Shown here: piece after piece, positions 44,701 through 54,900 of the stretch | How the letters are laid out: each line of letters opens with the position of its first letter | Numbering within the stretch: the stretch's first letter is position 1 | Assembly (NCBI RefSeq): GCF_010183535.1 | Contig: NC_071328.1 | Location: 13,764,001-13,828,000 of the forward strand | Length of the DNA: 64,000 nucleotides | Direction: 5' to 3' | Origin: Caenorhabditis remanei | Taxonomy: Eukaryota; Nematoda; Chromadorea; Rhabditida; Rhabditidae | The notes under the pieces: generated by a model | What the model saw: the letters and a program-made list of their open reading frames with translations, nothing else | The model's database searches: none | Told to the model about the DNA's origin: nothing | Made by a program: the position numbers and the translations under genes

Positions 44701-46245
44701 TGAATCTTTTTTTGAACTTTTTTGAATATTTGAATAAAAAAACTTCAACGATTGCTCGAAGAATGTAAATTATTTGAAAAAATAATTTAAACGTTGACCA
44801 CTCTAACAGTTTCCAGATGATATAAACGCAGTGTTCTGTACTATTTCCAGTAAAATTTAATTTTAAAAGGCAATTCAATATTTTGAATTTAAAACTTGCC
44901 ATGAACCGTGCACGGGGCGAAGCCCCGTCTTGCGGAGCCCGCCGGGAGGCGGGGGACGCTAGTCATTTTGACTCTGAAAAGGCAAAGTCTGTTCTAATTT
45001 TTAAACAATTCAGCAAATCCACACCCCGACCACAGTAAATGTACACTAGCCATCTTTAAAATACCATTTATCAAAAGTGGGCGGAGCTAAAACAGAGTTG
45101 TTAACTACAAAAATGTGTGAAATTTTATTTTCTATATTTTTGTTGTTTTGGTAGTCCCGCCCACTTTTGAGATACGCGATTTTAAAGAAAGATAGCTGAA
45201 AACGAAACAAAATTCCTCTTAAAAAACAAATATCTCAAAAGTGGGCGGAGCAATCAGAAAGTTGTCAACTACAGAAATGAAGCTCAAGTTTTATCTATAA
45301 GACCTTTTTCAGCTTTTTTCATCCAGACCATTTTCAGATTCTATCTCTCGTTCTGCTCAAAAAAATCAAAATATGCTATCAAGTTCTACACCGATAGACA
45401 GAAGTACTCAGTGACTTTTTATTTTGAGGAAACCTTTGCGTTCTCCCTGAAAACCACAAATAGTAAATTCCTGCTAGACATCCAAACTCACACACCGATT
45501 TTTGGATCAATTTGGACGTTTTTGAGGAGAGTTGAAAATGAAGCCCCGACAAATGAGAAACGACTTTTATTATTTTTGGTGTACGTGTTTAATACTCCTG
45601 AAATTTGTCTAGTTTTTGATGGGAGAAGTCATCAGTTTGTGAAAGGATTCATTAACTTCATTCATTCACTGAAGATGAATATCCAAACTTTGAAGATCAA
45701 CTCTATGAGTGATAAAACCGGGGAATTTGTTTTGGACAATTGTAGAGACGTTTCTGAAGTTCTTCTGGAATGCTTCACGACTACAAGATTCGAGTATCTG
45801 AACAAGTCTTTGATCCCGAAGTTCAGTTTTGATAAGCTCACAATTAACTATGCAAATTGGGTGACCACAAGGCACTTATCCAATTTATTCATTAATTGCA
45901 AACATGTCATATTATATGGATGCAGCCCACAAAAGCTTGAAATTCAGCAATTCATCAAAAAATGGATTTACGGATGTTCTCAATTAACCTACGCAAGTCT
46001 GGCATTTAATTATGTTGACTTTTTCTGGAATGATATTATGAGAGAGGTACCATCTACAATCGTGCCGATTGAAGAGATGGGGGAGGCGTAAGTTCTAATT
46101 GGAAGCTTTGGTTGAGTCTCTCATTTTCAGATTCTTCACCAACACAGTTTATCGCATCAAACAAGAAAAAACTGGAGTGCAAGCATATGTTATTATGAAA
46201 AATGATCGTACTATTGTGATTACTGATTCTCTGAATTTGTTTTAA
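41735..46245 (+). CDS. F-box / FBA_2-type protein, FBXB-like
   Basis: Three exons, 41735-41820, 45338-46087 and 46131-46245, give 316 aa in consistent phase. The ATG directly follows TATTCCAG, a likely trans-splice acceptor. The N-terminus FPLLHLPRLPLFNVFNCLGV, completed across the intron by FYLSFCSKKSK, is the compact F-box of Caenorhabditis FBXB proteins (Skp1 contact). The rest (e.g. LILYGCSP-like ILYGCSPQKL and the closing YVIMKNDRTIVIT) fits the FBA_2 domain used for substrate recognition. The stop TAA overlaps AATAAA at 46245-46250. Intron 1 is 3.5 kb and full of transposon debris, while intron 2 is 43 nt. Whether so long an intron is spliced efficiently is unknown; otherwise the gene looks intact. 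Confidence 0.8.
42140..42831. mobile_element. hAT-type MITE with 8-bp target duplication
   Basis: Ends CAGGGTGCTCCACCG and CGGTGGAGCACCCTG, a typical hAT start (CAGGG), flanked by TTCACGAT on both sides (42132-42139 and 42832-42839). The 692-bp body is one long hairpin of AAACCGGTTTTT-like sequence with a centre near 42.49 kb. No transposase. Confidence 0.9.
42945..43195. repeat. TTCAACAAATCTGGCGCGCC repeats
   Basis: Three copies (two direct at 42935 and 43079, one inverted at 43157) of AACAAATCTGGCGCGCCT followed by ATGACGCGT-like sequence. The core resembles the minisatellite at 11460-12090 read on the other strand. Confidence 0.65.
43200..44320. other. AT-rich intronic spacer, no gene seen
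   Basis: Repetitive sentence-like DNA (TGAAATTTGGTACAG, CTGTAACTTGCTCAG) without splice-supported coding sequence; probably part of the transposon insertion that ends at 44962. Confidence 0.4.
44320..44395 (+). repeat. tRNA-like repeat with A and B boxes
   Basis: A box TGGCGCAATGG and B box GGTTCGAATCT about 35 bp apart. No acceptor-stem pairing, so not a tRNA gene. Confidence 0.5.
44909..44962 (+). mobile_element. Helitron 3' terminus (hairpins plus CTAG end)
   Basis: Two GC-rich hairpins, CGGGGCGAAGCCCCG and CCCGCCGGGAGGCGGG, are followed at once by GGGACGCTAG and a T (44963). A stem-loop just before a CTRR end, with insertion next to T, is the Helitron signature. The 5' TC end was not located. 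Confidence 0.65.
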
Positions 46246-46981
46246 ATAAAGTTTTGCAAGGAATACATTTTGATCAAAGTGCGTACTGTCTTCCCATATG
46301 TGTTTCTTTGACAAATTTGAGAGAATAGTTTTTCTGGTCATCACTGAAAACGAATTTTGGCGTTGTTTTCATACTAAATTTTATCGAAAACCACTAGGCA
46401 AAATTTCCGTCGAAAAATCGGAAGGCGGAAGCCGGAAGCCAAAGGAAGGAATTCCGCACAACTCTGATAGGTATGATTGAACACGCAACGCTCAGCCGCG
46501 ACGCTTCTAACGGAATCCAGAATCTGCATGATACTACCGAAATCAGCATTTTTTCATTTAAAAACCCAAAAAAATCCAAAGTTTTTTGGTTAAGATCATG
46601 AATTTCCATTATTTTCTAAGACAGCAACTTTTTGGCCAAACGCAACAAACGTGCGTTTTGTAACCGCTTTATTTATATACGTATTTGTCAACCAGCAAAA
46701 ACTCCTATCCCATTTTTTCCGTATTTTCTCTATTTTTACAGTAATAGCTAACATTTCTCGAGTGCCGAAAACTTTTGATGATTCAGAGTGTAGTTGCGAA
46801 ATGACTGGTTGCAAAATAACTTAGTTGCGAAAAAATAATGAGTTGCGAAATGATGAGTTGCAAAATATCGCGGAGCCAGAATAGGCGGGTCTAGCAATTT
46901 CATAAGACGATGGCTACATGTTTTTTTTAGTTTTTAATCTGTCGTCTAATTGTAAGATAACTAGTTTTAGGGGCCAAAGTA
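46246..46981. other. intergenic stretch, no gene recognised
   Basis: Starts with the poly(A) signal of the FBXB-like gene. It holds GCGGAAGCCGGAAGCC near 46430 and TTGCGAAA...TGAGTTGC repeats near 46800; nothing codes convincingly. Confidence 0.4.
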
Positions 46982-47253
46982 CCGTAAATACTGTATTATA
47001 ACGGCACCTGTAATAGAACGGCACCTGTATTATAACGGCACCCCATCAATACTCAGAATTCATGAATATGAATATTCCGGTGTTATTTATTGTTTCTGAT
47101 TAGAAGCAGCGTGATTGACAACGTCTTGATCAACGAAAAGAATGCCCAAAAAAGGTTTTTCGTTTAAGTTTAATGAGTTTTTAAAACCTCAAAATTTCTC
47201 TGGGAGGCAGTTGAAAAATATAACGGCATGCCGTTATAATACAGTATTTACGG
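46982..47253. mobile_element. Tc1/mariner-type MITE with TA duplication
   Basis: The left end CCGTAAATACTGTATTATAA is matched in inverse at the right (TTATAATACAGTATTTACGG), each flanked by TA (46980-46981 and 47254-47255). 272 bp; the ACGGCACCTGTATTATA phrase is repeated just inside the left end. No ORF. Confidence 0.8.
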
Positions 47254-47369
47254 TAACTACAGTAACCATCTCAATTCTTGCGTGATAGATCTAGAAAGCA
47301 GATTTTGATAAGGTATCTTCATTTTTTTTTGACTCGATAACTACAATTATAAATGTTCGTATTTTTAAA

Positions 47370-47509
47370 ACTTGGATATTCAAGATAACGAGATTGGTTT
47401 GTTGTTTCTCTTCGGACACAATCTTGATATTTTGGACAAGAATCTGGAGCACTTTGTGGAAAACTTTGAAATGCGTGCCGTCGGTGGTTTCATTGACAAT
47501 TATGTGTAA
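47370..47509 (+). pseudogene. orphan coding-like fragment
   Basis: An open frame (GLLFLFGHNLDILDKNLEHF ... ENFEMRAVGGFIDNYV) ends TAA 47507-47509. Composition is protein-like and the site lies downstream of an F-box gene, but there is no start or clear acceptor. Possibly a relic C-terminal exon. Confidence 0.25.
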
Positions 47510-47635
47510 TTTAGGTTTTTGTGTTTTATTTCACAACTTTTTGAATAAACAAGCAAAACTAGAATGATTTGACGTGTGGAAAAATGTTCGTTCGAATGGA
47601 AAAGGGGGGGGGGAACGCACACACATGACAATTAA

Positions 47636-48167
47636 TCAATTGGTGGGAGTTGGATTGTGGCGCCCAGCCGATTGTATTCCTCGAGAGCAGCTCCATTTGT
47701 CTTGATTGAGAAGGTGGAGACGAGTCCCATAGATGATCGCTCGGCTGGCTCCCGTAAAAAAGAGGCTGGCATTCATAGAGCGTGGGAGTTCCAAGAATAC
47801 GGTGTCCAGCGTTTGTCCTTGCGCCTTGTGATAAGTCACCGCATACGCAGGCAGTACGGGAAGGAAGGGCTTTTGTTGCTGCTGGCGACCGTTTTCTTGA
47901 GGTTGTCGCTGGTAGATTGTGACGATCTCGTTGCTGTCCGCGGGTCTGTAAAATGTTCATAAATTAGATGCAACAAGACAGAAAAGGAGACTTACGTGAC
48001 GGTGAGACGTTCGACGTTTTGATTTTGGTCTGCGTAGACTTTTTGAACTAGTGCGGTGTCCCCGTTCATTAGTTCACACTTCAAGTTCTCATTAACCATG
48101 ATTCGCGCACCGATAGCGGTTTTGAAGATCCGGTTTTGGGACGACAACTTCGTTGTTGTCCGTAGCT
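47636..48167 (-). pseudogene. C-terminal fragment of a Helitron/Pif1-like helicase
   Basis: Two minus-strand exons, 47996-48167 and 47636-47945, join in phase (donor GTAAGT, acceptor TTTTACAG) and end TGA 47636-47638, with AATAAA on that strand near 47524. The first exon carries IGARIMVNENLKCELMNGDT, the second AVTYHKAQGQTLDTVFLELP, the motif pair found near the end of Pif1-family helicases of Helitron RepHel proteins, then SLFFTGASRA in place of the usual YVAxSRA motif VI. No Rep nuclease or Walker motifs lie upstream in reach, so this is a decayed or truncated transposon gene or a Pif1 relic. Confidence 0.7.
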
Positions 48168-48422
48168 CTGTAAATATCATCATCATGACTAAACGATACG
48201 AAAATCCTTCAAAAGTTGAGCATTGAGTAGAAAAATATGAACATTTTTGTGTCAATACTCAAAAACTACGAACAGAAATCCCAATCCGCGAAAATGCGAT
48301 AATTGAGAGCTAACCGAAGAAGCACAAAACAAAAAAGTTCGACCAAATCAAGATTTTGCGGTGTTAGACTACAAATTCACGTGTTTTGGTGTTTTTCGGG
48401 ATGTTTTTGGCACTGACGCTGA

Positions 48423-48894
48423 CTAGGGAAGGCCTCCGAGTAACCGTGGAGTTATGAGACTTGACCTATATTATTGGAAAGCTGAGAAAACGCTGATTTC
48501 AGAAATATATATATATATATTAAGTTTTTGTCCTCGAGGCCTGGTATTCGAGAAAAACGGGGTCAAAGTTTGGACCACTGACAAGTCATCTCCTCCCGGC
48601 GTGGCATGGGGAAGGGTTTCGGATCGATTCCCGGCGAGGCAAATTTTTTTGCATTTTTTAAAACAATTTCCCAGATGCTCTAATTGGGTCTGACTTTATT
48701 TTTTTTTAAATATGAGTAATGTAATACAAATTTATATGTGAAAAGAAAGGAATTGTAAAAGAAAAAGACCGGCCACACAACTACCGACGCTAGGATGCCG
48801 ATATTTTTCACACTTCAGGAAGGTAATGACTTGTCAGGGGTCCAAACTTCGACCTCATTTTCCTCGAATATTAGGATTCGAGGGCAAACACTGA

Positions 48895-48925
<31 letters not shown>

Positions 48926-48998
48926 CAGCGTTTTCTCAGCTTTCCAATCATATAAGTCACGTCCCGTAACTTCACGGTCACCTGGAGGCCTTCCCTAG
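48423..48998. repeat. foldback with CTAGGGAAGG ends (copy 3) holding a tRNA-like loop
   Basis: CTAGGGAAGGCCTCC and GGAGGCCTTCCCTAG are the ends; arms include AAAGCTGAGAAAACGCTGAT, TATTCGAGAAAA and ATGACTTGTCA near the centre. Each arm has an (AT)n run (48506-48525 and 48895-48920). The loop carries the tRNA-like sequence at 48585-48665. Confidence 0.75.
48585..48665 (+). repeat. tRNA-like repeat in the loop of the CTAGGGAAGG foldback
   Basis: GGATCGATTCCCGGCG is a B-box match; GGCGTGGCATGGGG is a poor A box. It is followed by GGCAAATTTTTTTGCATT, the tail shared with the 51.65-kb copy. Confidence 0.4.
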
Positions 48999-49509
48999 TA
49001 AAAATCGGTTAAAATGGTCTAATAATGAATTTCAGCAGTTTTTTTTCACTAAAATTGCAAAAAAAAACATATAGACATTCGGTCTGTAGTGAGTTCCAGG
49101 TATAGAACTCGTCGAGATCTACATTTTGGTACATTTTTCAGAAAATAATAGAGTTTTTTTTTTATAGCAAATTTTGCGTTGATTCTAAATATGTAACCAG
49201 TTTTAGTAAAATACATCTGTGCAAAAAGTTGTTCACGCTTATGAGAGCTCTCAGTATTAAATGAGTCTCAAAATAGACTCTAGCATTGTTTTTATGAAGT
49301 TTTTTGCATTTTTTAGCTGTTTCTAAATTAGAGAAAATCATTTGCAGCGTTAAAAACCAACTGGAAATGTTCACAAAACGCGAAAAATTGATCGTGTTCA
49401 TTTAGTACTAAGACCTCACAAAAACAAATTATAACTTCGTTAACAGAGGAATTTTCCAAAAATGGATAACAGATTCGGAATAAACGTGAAATTTGCTATC
49501 AGACCATCT

Positions 49510-49815
49510 TCTGGTTAATGAAATAAATGAAAAACTTACATATTATAATACAGACATAAATAGACAAACAGAATAAATACTAAAATTAGAATTCAATAAA
49601 AATCAGAAGAATATTTAGGGATCATCATGCCGGTAGACGATCGGAGGGAACTAAATGAGAAGAAATTTCTTGTAGCAAGAAGAGAAGAGAGGAGAGGGGA
49701 GAGGGAGGGGGAAGGATAAGATTTATTGGTGTAGTGTAATGTGGGAATAGGTACATTGTGGAGGCTCTCCTTGATGTTGTCAGCTGTTGGTGTTAAAAGG
49801 GGGACTGGAGCAGTG
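49510..49815 (-). repeat. dispersed repeat, copy 2 (partner of 28610-28940)
   Basis: CTGGTTAATGAAATAAATGA, AAAACTTACATATTATAATA and AGATTTATTGGTGTAGTGTA align with copy 1 in order and orientation. No coding exon of the 28-kb gene follows here. Confidence 0.55.
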
Positions 49816-49995
49816 TGTGCTTTCAAAAAAAAAGAATTCGAACCAATTTTCGAGGAGAAAAGTCGACTAAAACACAGTTCTATTCTTCCGAGTTTTAAAA
49901 TCAAGTACTCCCAAAATTTGGAATCGAAAGATTTTTCGATAAACAAAATTTTAAAAAACAAAAAATAAATTCTGAAAAAAAATTCTGAAATTAAA

Positions 49996-50149
49996 TATTA
50001 CCCATCCGCCAATGGCTGACCACTTGCTGAAAGTTCGGCCCGGGGTCGCGGACAGGGTCTCGTGACCGTACTTTTGCCTTAAAAACGTTTTATACTACGG
50101 TTGTCGCGTCGAGACCCACTCAGCGTCCCCACCGGCGGATGGGTAATAT
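49996..50149. repeat. short terminal-inverted-repeat element
   Basis: TATTACCCATCCGCC and GGCGGATGGGTAATA form the ends of a 154-bp element; an inner GGGTCTCGTGACC/GTCGCGTCGAGACCC pair adds stem. Confidence 0.65.
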
Positions 50150-50179
50150 ACATTCTTTTTTTTGAAATCGCATTTACTG

Positions 50180-51400
50180 CAAAAAACTCACTAAAACCTG
50201 TGAAACCTGGCTTGATGCACCAATATCACAAATATGGTGCATCGACAAAAGCGTTGACCTACCATAACTCACTAAAAGGCCACGGTATAAAAAAGATGAC
50301 AACTACAAAAAGTATGTACAGAAAATTTTACACATTTCATCAATTTACAACTTTTTGATAGCTCCGCCCACTTTTGAGATATGCGTCTTTAAAAAGGCAA
50401 ATGAAAATTTGACGTAAAAAGTGCAATTAAAGTGGGTACAACACAAAAATTTTGAAAAAAACGCTCATTTTTGGACTGAGAAGCCACAATAACTGTATTC
50501 AAGAGATCGTTCTGCAAAAACAGAATACAGATTTGAAATCAGCGCAAAATTTCCGTTTTAGTGATATATATATCTCGAACTGTAACACCATCTCGACACG
50601 AGATTCTCCCCTAGTTAGTTAAAATTTGTTGAAAACAAGTGAAAAAATCCAAAAAAAGTTGGTAGCCAAGTTTTCAGATTTTCTAGGTCATCGGTTGAGA
50701 AATTGTTTGAGAATGAGTCATGTGTGTCTGTGTATCTCCAGACTCTTCAGGATTTAATCTGCTCTTTGCTGCCTATTACTCATAACCGGGCTCTCGAAAA
50801 TTTGAAAGCTGATAATTAGTAAATGTGTCTTTGACGCACATCACGCACTTGACGAAACGAATAATAACAAGAATTACGAAGGATTACTAATTTCTGTACT
50901 TACTTGAAGAAAAATTGCACTTTTTAAGTCAAACTCAAAAAATGACAAAGTTAGAGATTTTCGTAATTTTCTTAAAAAATTTTCAAAACAAAGTTTCAGA
51001 CATTGTCTAGTAACTCGGACAGTTTTTAAGATTCCAGTTTGAAACTTATATTTTTAGAATCAACGTTTTCAGACGGTTCTAATAAGTATAAATATGCCCT
51101 GTTTCCGTTATGAAGAGAGACGCAGAGAAGCCAGACACTCTCGCTTCTTTGCGTCTCTCCCTTCTCTCTCTCTCATCTTTAAAGGCACTTATCTCAAAAG
51201 TGGGCGGAGCTATCAAAAAGTTGTCAACTAGGAAAATGTGTAAAATTTGATGTAGCTCATTTTTGTAGTTGACAGCATTTTTTGTACGATGTATTTCTAG
51301 TGAGTTACGGTAGATCAAAGTTTCAGTCGATGCACCATGATTGAGATATTGGTGTATCAGGCCAGGTTTCACTAGTTTTAGTGGGTTTTTTGCACTAAAT
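50180..51400. repeat. 1.2-kb foldback of the GTTGTCAACTAC family
   Basis: CTCACTAAAACCTGTGAAAC ... GATGCACCAATATCACA is inverted at the right (GATTGAGATATTGGTGTATC ... GGTTTCACTAGTTTTAGTG). Inner arms contain CTCCGCCCACTTTTGAGATA and a GAGACGCAGAGAAG hairpin. Confidence 0.7.
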
Positions 51401-51639
51401 GCGATTTTTTCTGTTTTCAGAATTTGAACAATGAATTATAAGTTTTGCAATACCTGTGCTAAAATTTTCAGAATTTCAAAAAAAAAACGCAAAAAATTCG
51501 GCAAAAATGAATGAAACCAGCTATAAATTGATGTTCTACTGCTCCCAAACACTAAAACCTACTAAAACTGAGCTCAAAACCTTTAGAAACCACTAATAAC
51601 CCCAAAAAACTAATTTTTTCAAAATTCTGAAAAATTTTG

Positions 51640-51730
51640 CTCAAATGGCCGAGTGGAATTTTCGACACCCATGGGACGACCGACCGGGGTTCGATCCCCG
51701 CGGTGGTAAATCTTTTTTGCATTCTTTTTT
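51640..51730 (+). repeat. tRNA-like (Leu/Ser-type) repeat with perfect A and B boxes
   Basis: TGGCCGAGTGG and GGGGTTCGATCCCC are perfect tRNA-like boxes, but the expected acceptor stem does not pair and the tail is GGTAAATCTTTTTTGCATT. A tRNA-derived short interspersed repeat is more likely than a tRNA gene. Confidence 0.55.
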
Positions 51731-51958
51731 TTTGGTTTTTAAGGGTTTTCCACTATTTCCAAGCTAGTGTATTCTCAGTATCAGTGCCAAAAACCCCAAA
51801 AAAAAAAAACAAAATTGCAATATTTTTTTTAATTTCAGAAATTCCCTTCGTGTTCTGGTGTGACCCTGCCACGTCATCTAGGGGTCAGTTCATTTTAGTT
51901 CCATTTCCCAACTCCTAAGCTTCATTACTCGATAAAATATCGATTAGGTGTAAAAAAA

Positions 51959-54900
51959 ATGGTGAAGGTAAGTTAGGAGCAAACGCGCTCCATCGGAACT
52001 CAACATTTTTTTGAGTGCCGATGGAGCGCATTTGCAACAACCATTTTCAGGTCAGAGAGAAAAGCGAACTGGTGACTGTGAATGTTGCGGAGAATTTCAA
52101 GAAGTTGATGGACAAAAATTTTGTGAGACCGACAAAACACTCGACAATGTTGCCTTATTTTGAGGAGTGAGTTCATTTTAGGGGGCCTGAAATTTTTCAG
52201 AATCGAGTTTTCTTGAAAAATAAGTGTGATTTTCAAATTCAGCGTGACGAGAGCTTTCAGAAAAGTATAATCATGACTATATTCTGAGCGAATTGGGTCC
52301 CGCCGCGAAATTACGGTATGCGCCTTTAAACAGGGGTACTGTAGTTTTCATGGCGGGACCCAATTCGCTCCAAATACGGTCATGATTATACTTTTCTGAA
52401 AGCTCTCGACGAGCTGAACACGGATATCAACACAAAAACGAGTGAAAAACTTATAATTGTTTTTCAGATTGGAAATCGAAGCGGACAAAAACTTCCAAAA
52501 TATAATCAATGGAATGATGGCAGCGTATTTGACGGAGAATGTGGTGGAAGCGACGGAGTATATTGATATGTTTAATAAGTGAGTGAATTCAATGATAGAG
52601 AGACGCAGACAGTGAGAGTGTCTCCCTGCCTGCGTCTCTCTCCGCCTTGCCCTAGCGAAAACGGCGCTTTTATTTCAAACAGGTATATCTCCTTACGCTT
52701 TATTGCTATCAAAAAGTTGTCAACAACAAAAATGATCTACATAAAATTCTCTACATTTTTGTAGTTGACAAGTTTTTTCTATCTATTTTAGATTTTGAGT
52801 TACAATCTTTTCTTTCCAGATATCTCTGCCAATTTGGTCTCCGCATAACGAAACAGACATTTCTGAATCTTGTCCGATTTTTTTACGAGGTGTTGATCAA
52901 AAAGGATCAGAATATTGATTTAATCAAAATCTCGTGTCTTGGTCTTTCGAAAATGATAACGTAAGTAAATGCGCTCTTCTGCCAACATAGAGCGATTTTT
53001 CTATACGATAGTAGAATTCAGCTCATCGAGAGCTTTCAGAAAAGTATAATCATGCCCACATTCCGTTACAATTGGATCCCGCCACGAAAACTACAGTACC
53101 CTAGTTTAAAGGCGCATACCGTAATATCGTGGTGAGACCCGATTGGAACGGAATGTGGGCTTCATTATACTTTTCTGAAAGCTCTCGACAAGCTGATTTC
53201 AAATATTCCATAAATTTTTCTCTCCAGCGCGACTCGAAACGCTTCATTCGGATATCGTGATTTGTGTCTCGACTGGAAACCACTTTATGATCTACTCCTC
53301 CGAGCGATCCGTCAAAAAATCAAACCCGATATTTCTCAAATGTTGAAGGATACTGTAACTCTGTTCTCCATATTTTATGAGCCGAAAGAGCACGGAGCAA
53401 TTTGGGAGACTCTTCTAGAAGAAATGACTATCGGAAGTCGGGCGATGGATCAGTTCATGACACTTTGTAGAGTGTTTTTGACGGTGGAGGGGATGAGTGA
53501 GGAGGTGATTATGATATTCGTGTTGTCGAGAGCTTTCAGAAAAGTATAATCATGCCTGTATTTGCTTTTAGTCGGGTTCCACCACGAAAACTACAGTAAC
53601 AATGTTTAAAGGCGCATACCGTAATCTCCTGGCGGGACCCAATTTGCTCAGAATATAGGCATGATTATACTTTTCTGAAAGCTCTCAACGAGCTGAACAA
53701 TGGTAATGAAGAGAAAAATATTTTTTAAAAATCCAAAGTGTTCAATTGCGTTTTTTTCCGATCACCATAGGGTTTTCAAACTTTTTATGTTGATTGTCGT
53801 AATCAGTACGTTGAGAGCTTTCAGAAAAGTATAATCATGCCTTGATTCTGAGCTAATTGGGTCTCACCACGAGATTACGGTATGCGCCTTCAAATGGGGG
53901 TACTGTAGTTTTCGTGGCGGGACCCAACTAAAAGCAAGTATAGTCATGTTTATACTTTTCTGAATGCTCGCAACGAGCTGATTACGAATATTTAGAAGAA
54001 ATTCATTTTTCTTATTCCAGGAAGCCAAAAAGTACGCTGTGAGCACCTGGGTGAAAGAAATTTGGGATTTGTACCTGAAAGCTGACATGAATACGTCATG
54101 GACATCTGTCAGTATGGATTTGATTTCCGAGTGAGTTAAAAAAAAAGTGTATGTAGATCAAAAAAAAACAATTTTCAGTTTTTGCTACTACCACCCGGGC
54201 GCCTACGACTTCAGTCCACATTATGATGTACTTTTCACGAAAATGATGAGAAGTTTCGAATTGACTGTTCGTGGCGGGAAAATGTCACTTGGTGATGGAC
54301 AAGAAATCGAATCGAACACTCATTTGGCAACGATTTGTGTTTATACGATTGGCGGACCAAATTCGTGAGTCTATCTCAAATAGCGAGGCTTTAAAAGCGT
54401 ATATCTCAAAAGTGGGTGGAGCTATCTAAAATTTGTCAACAAGATAAATGATCTACAAAAAATTTTCTATGTTTTTCTATTTGACAACTTTTTGATAGCT
54501 CCGCCCACTTTGGAAATACGCGTCTTTAAACGTGGTAGCCTAGAAAGGGAGACGCAGAGAAGCGAGAGAGTCTGGCTTCTCTGCGTCTCTCCTCATAACC
54601 AATGTACGGCATATTTATTCTTATATAAACCGCCATAAAAGCTTGATTACAAAAATCTAAGTTTTAAAAGAAAAGCTTGAAATTTGACCGAGTTACAAGA
54701 CAATTTGTAAAAAACAATTTAAAATTTTTTGAAAATTTTCGAAACTCTCTAACTTTGTCAGTTTTTGAGGTTTTTGGCTGGTTTTTATCTCAAAATAACC
54801 AGAATTTCTCGAATTTTTAGATAGATAGATAATTATAAGTTTTGGAAATGTTAATTTGTAATCTGAAAATCAAAGTAGTATTCATATGAAATTACTTTTT

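Larger units (their letters stand above)
41850..45310. repeat. foldback of the GTTGTCAACTAC family split by ~2.9 kb of insertions
   Basis: Left arm 41850-42120 and right arm 45010-45310 are inverted copies (AAAGTGGGCGGGACTACC / GGTAGTCCCGCCCACTTTTG; GCGGTGTGGATTTGCT / AGCAAATCCACACC). Between them lie the hAT MITE, CGCGCC repeats and the Helitron end. Confidence 0.7.

Noticed and set aside
51640..51730. Functional tRNA gene
   Set aside because: A and B boxes are excellent, but the acceptor stem does not pair and no intact anticodon arm is seen. The same holds for the other tRNA-like copies.
54147..54368. ORF starting at 54147 as a separate gene
   Set aside because: It is exon 7 of the PSME4-like gene read back into the 48-nt intron 6.
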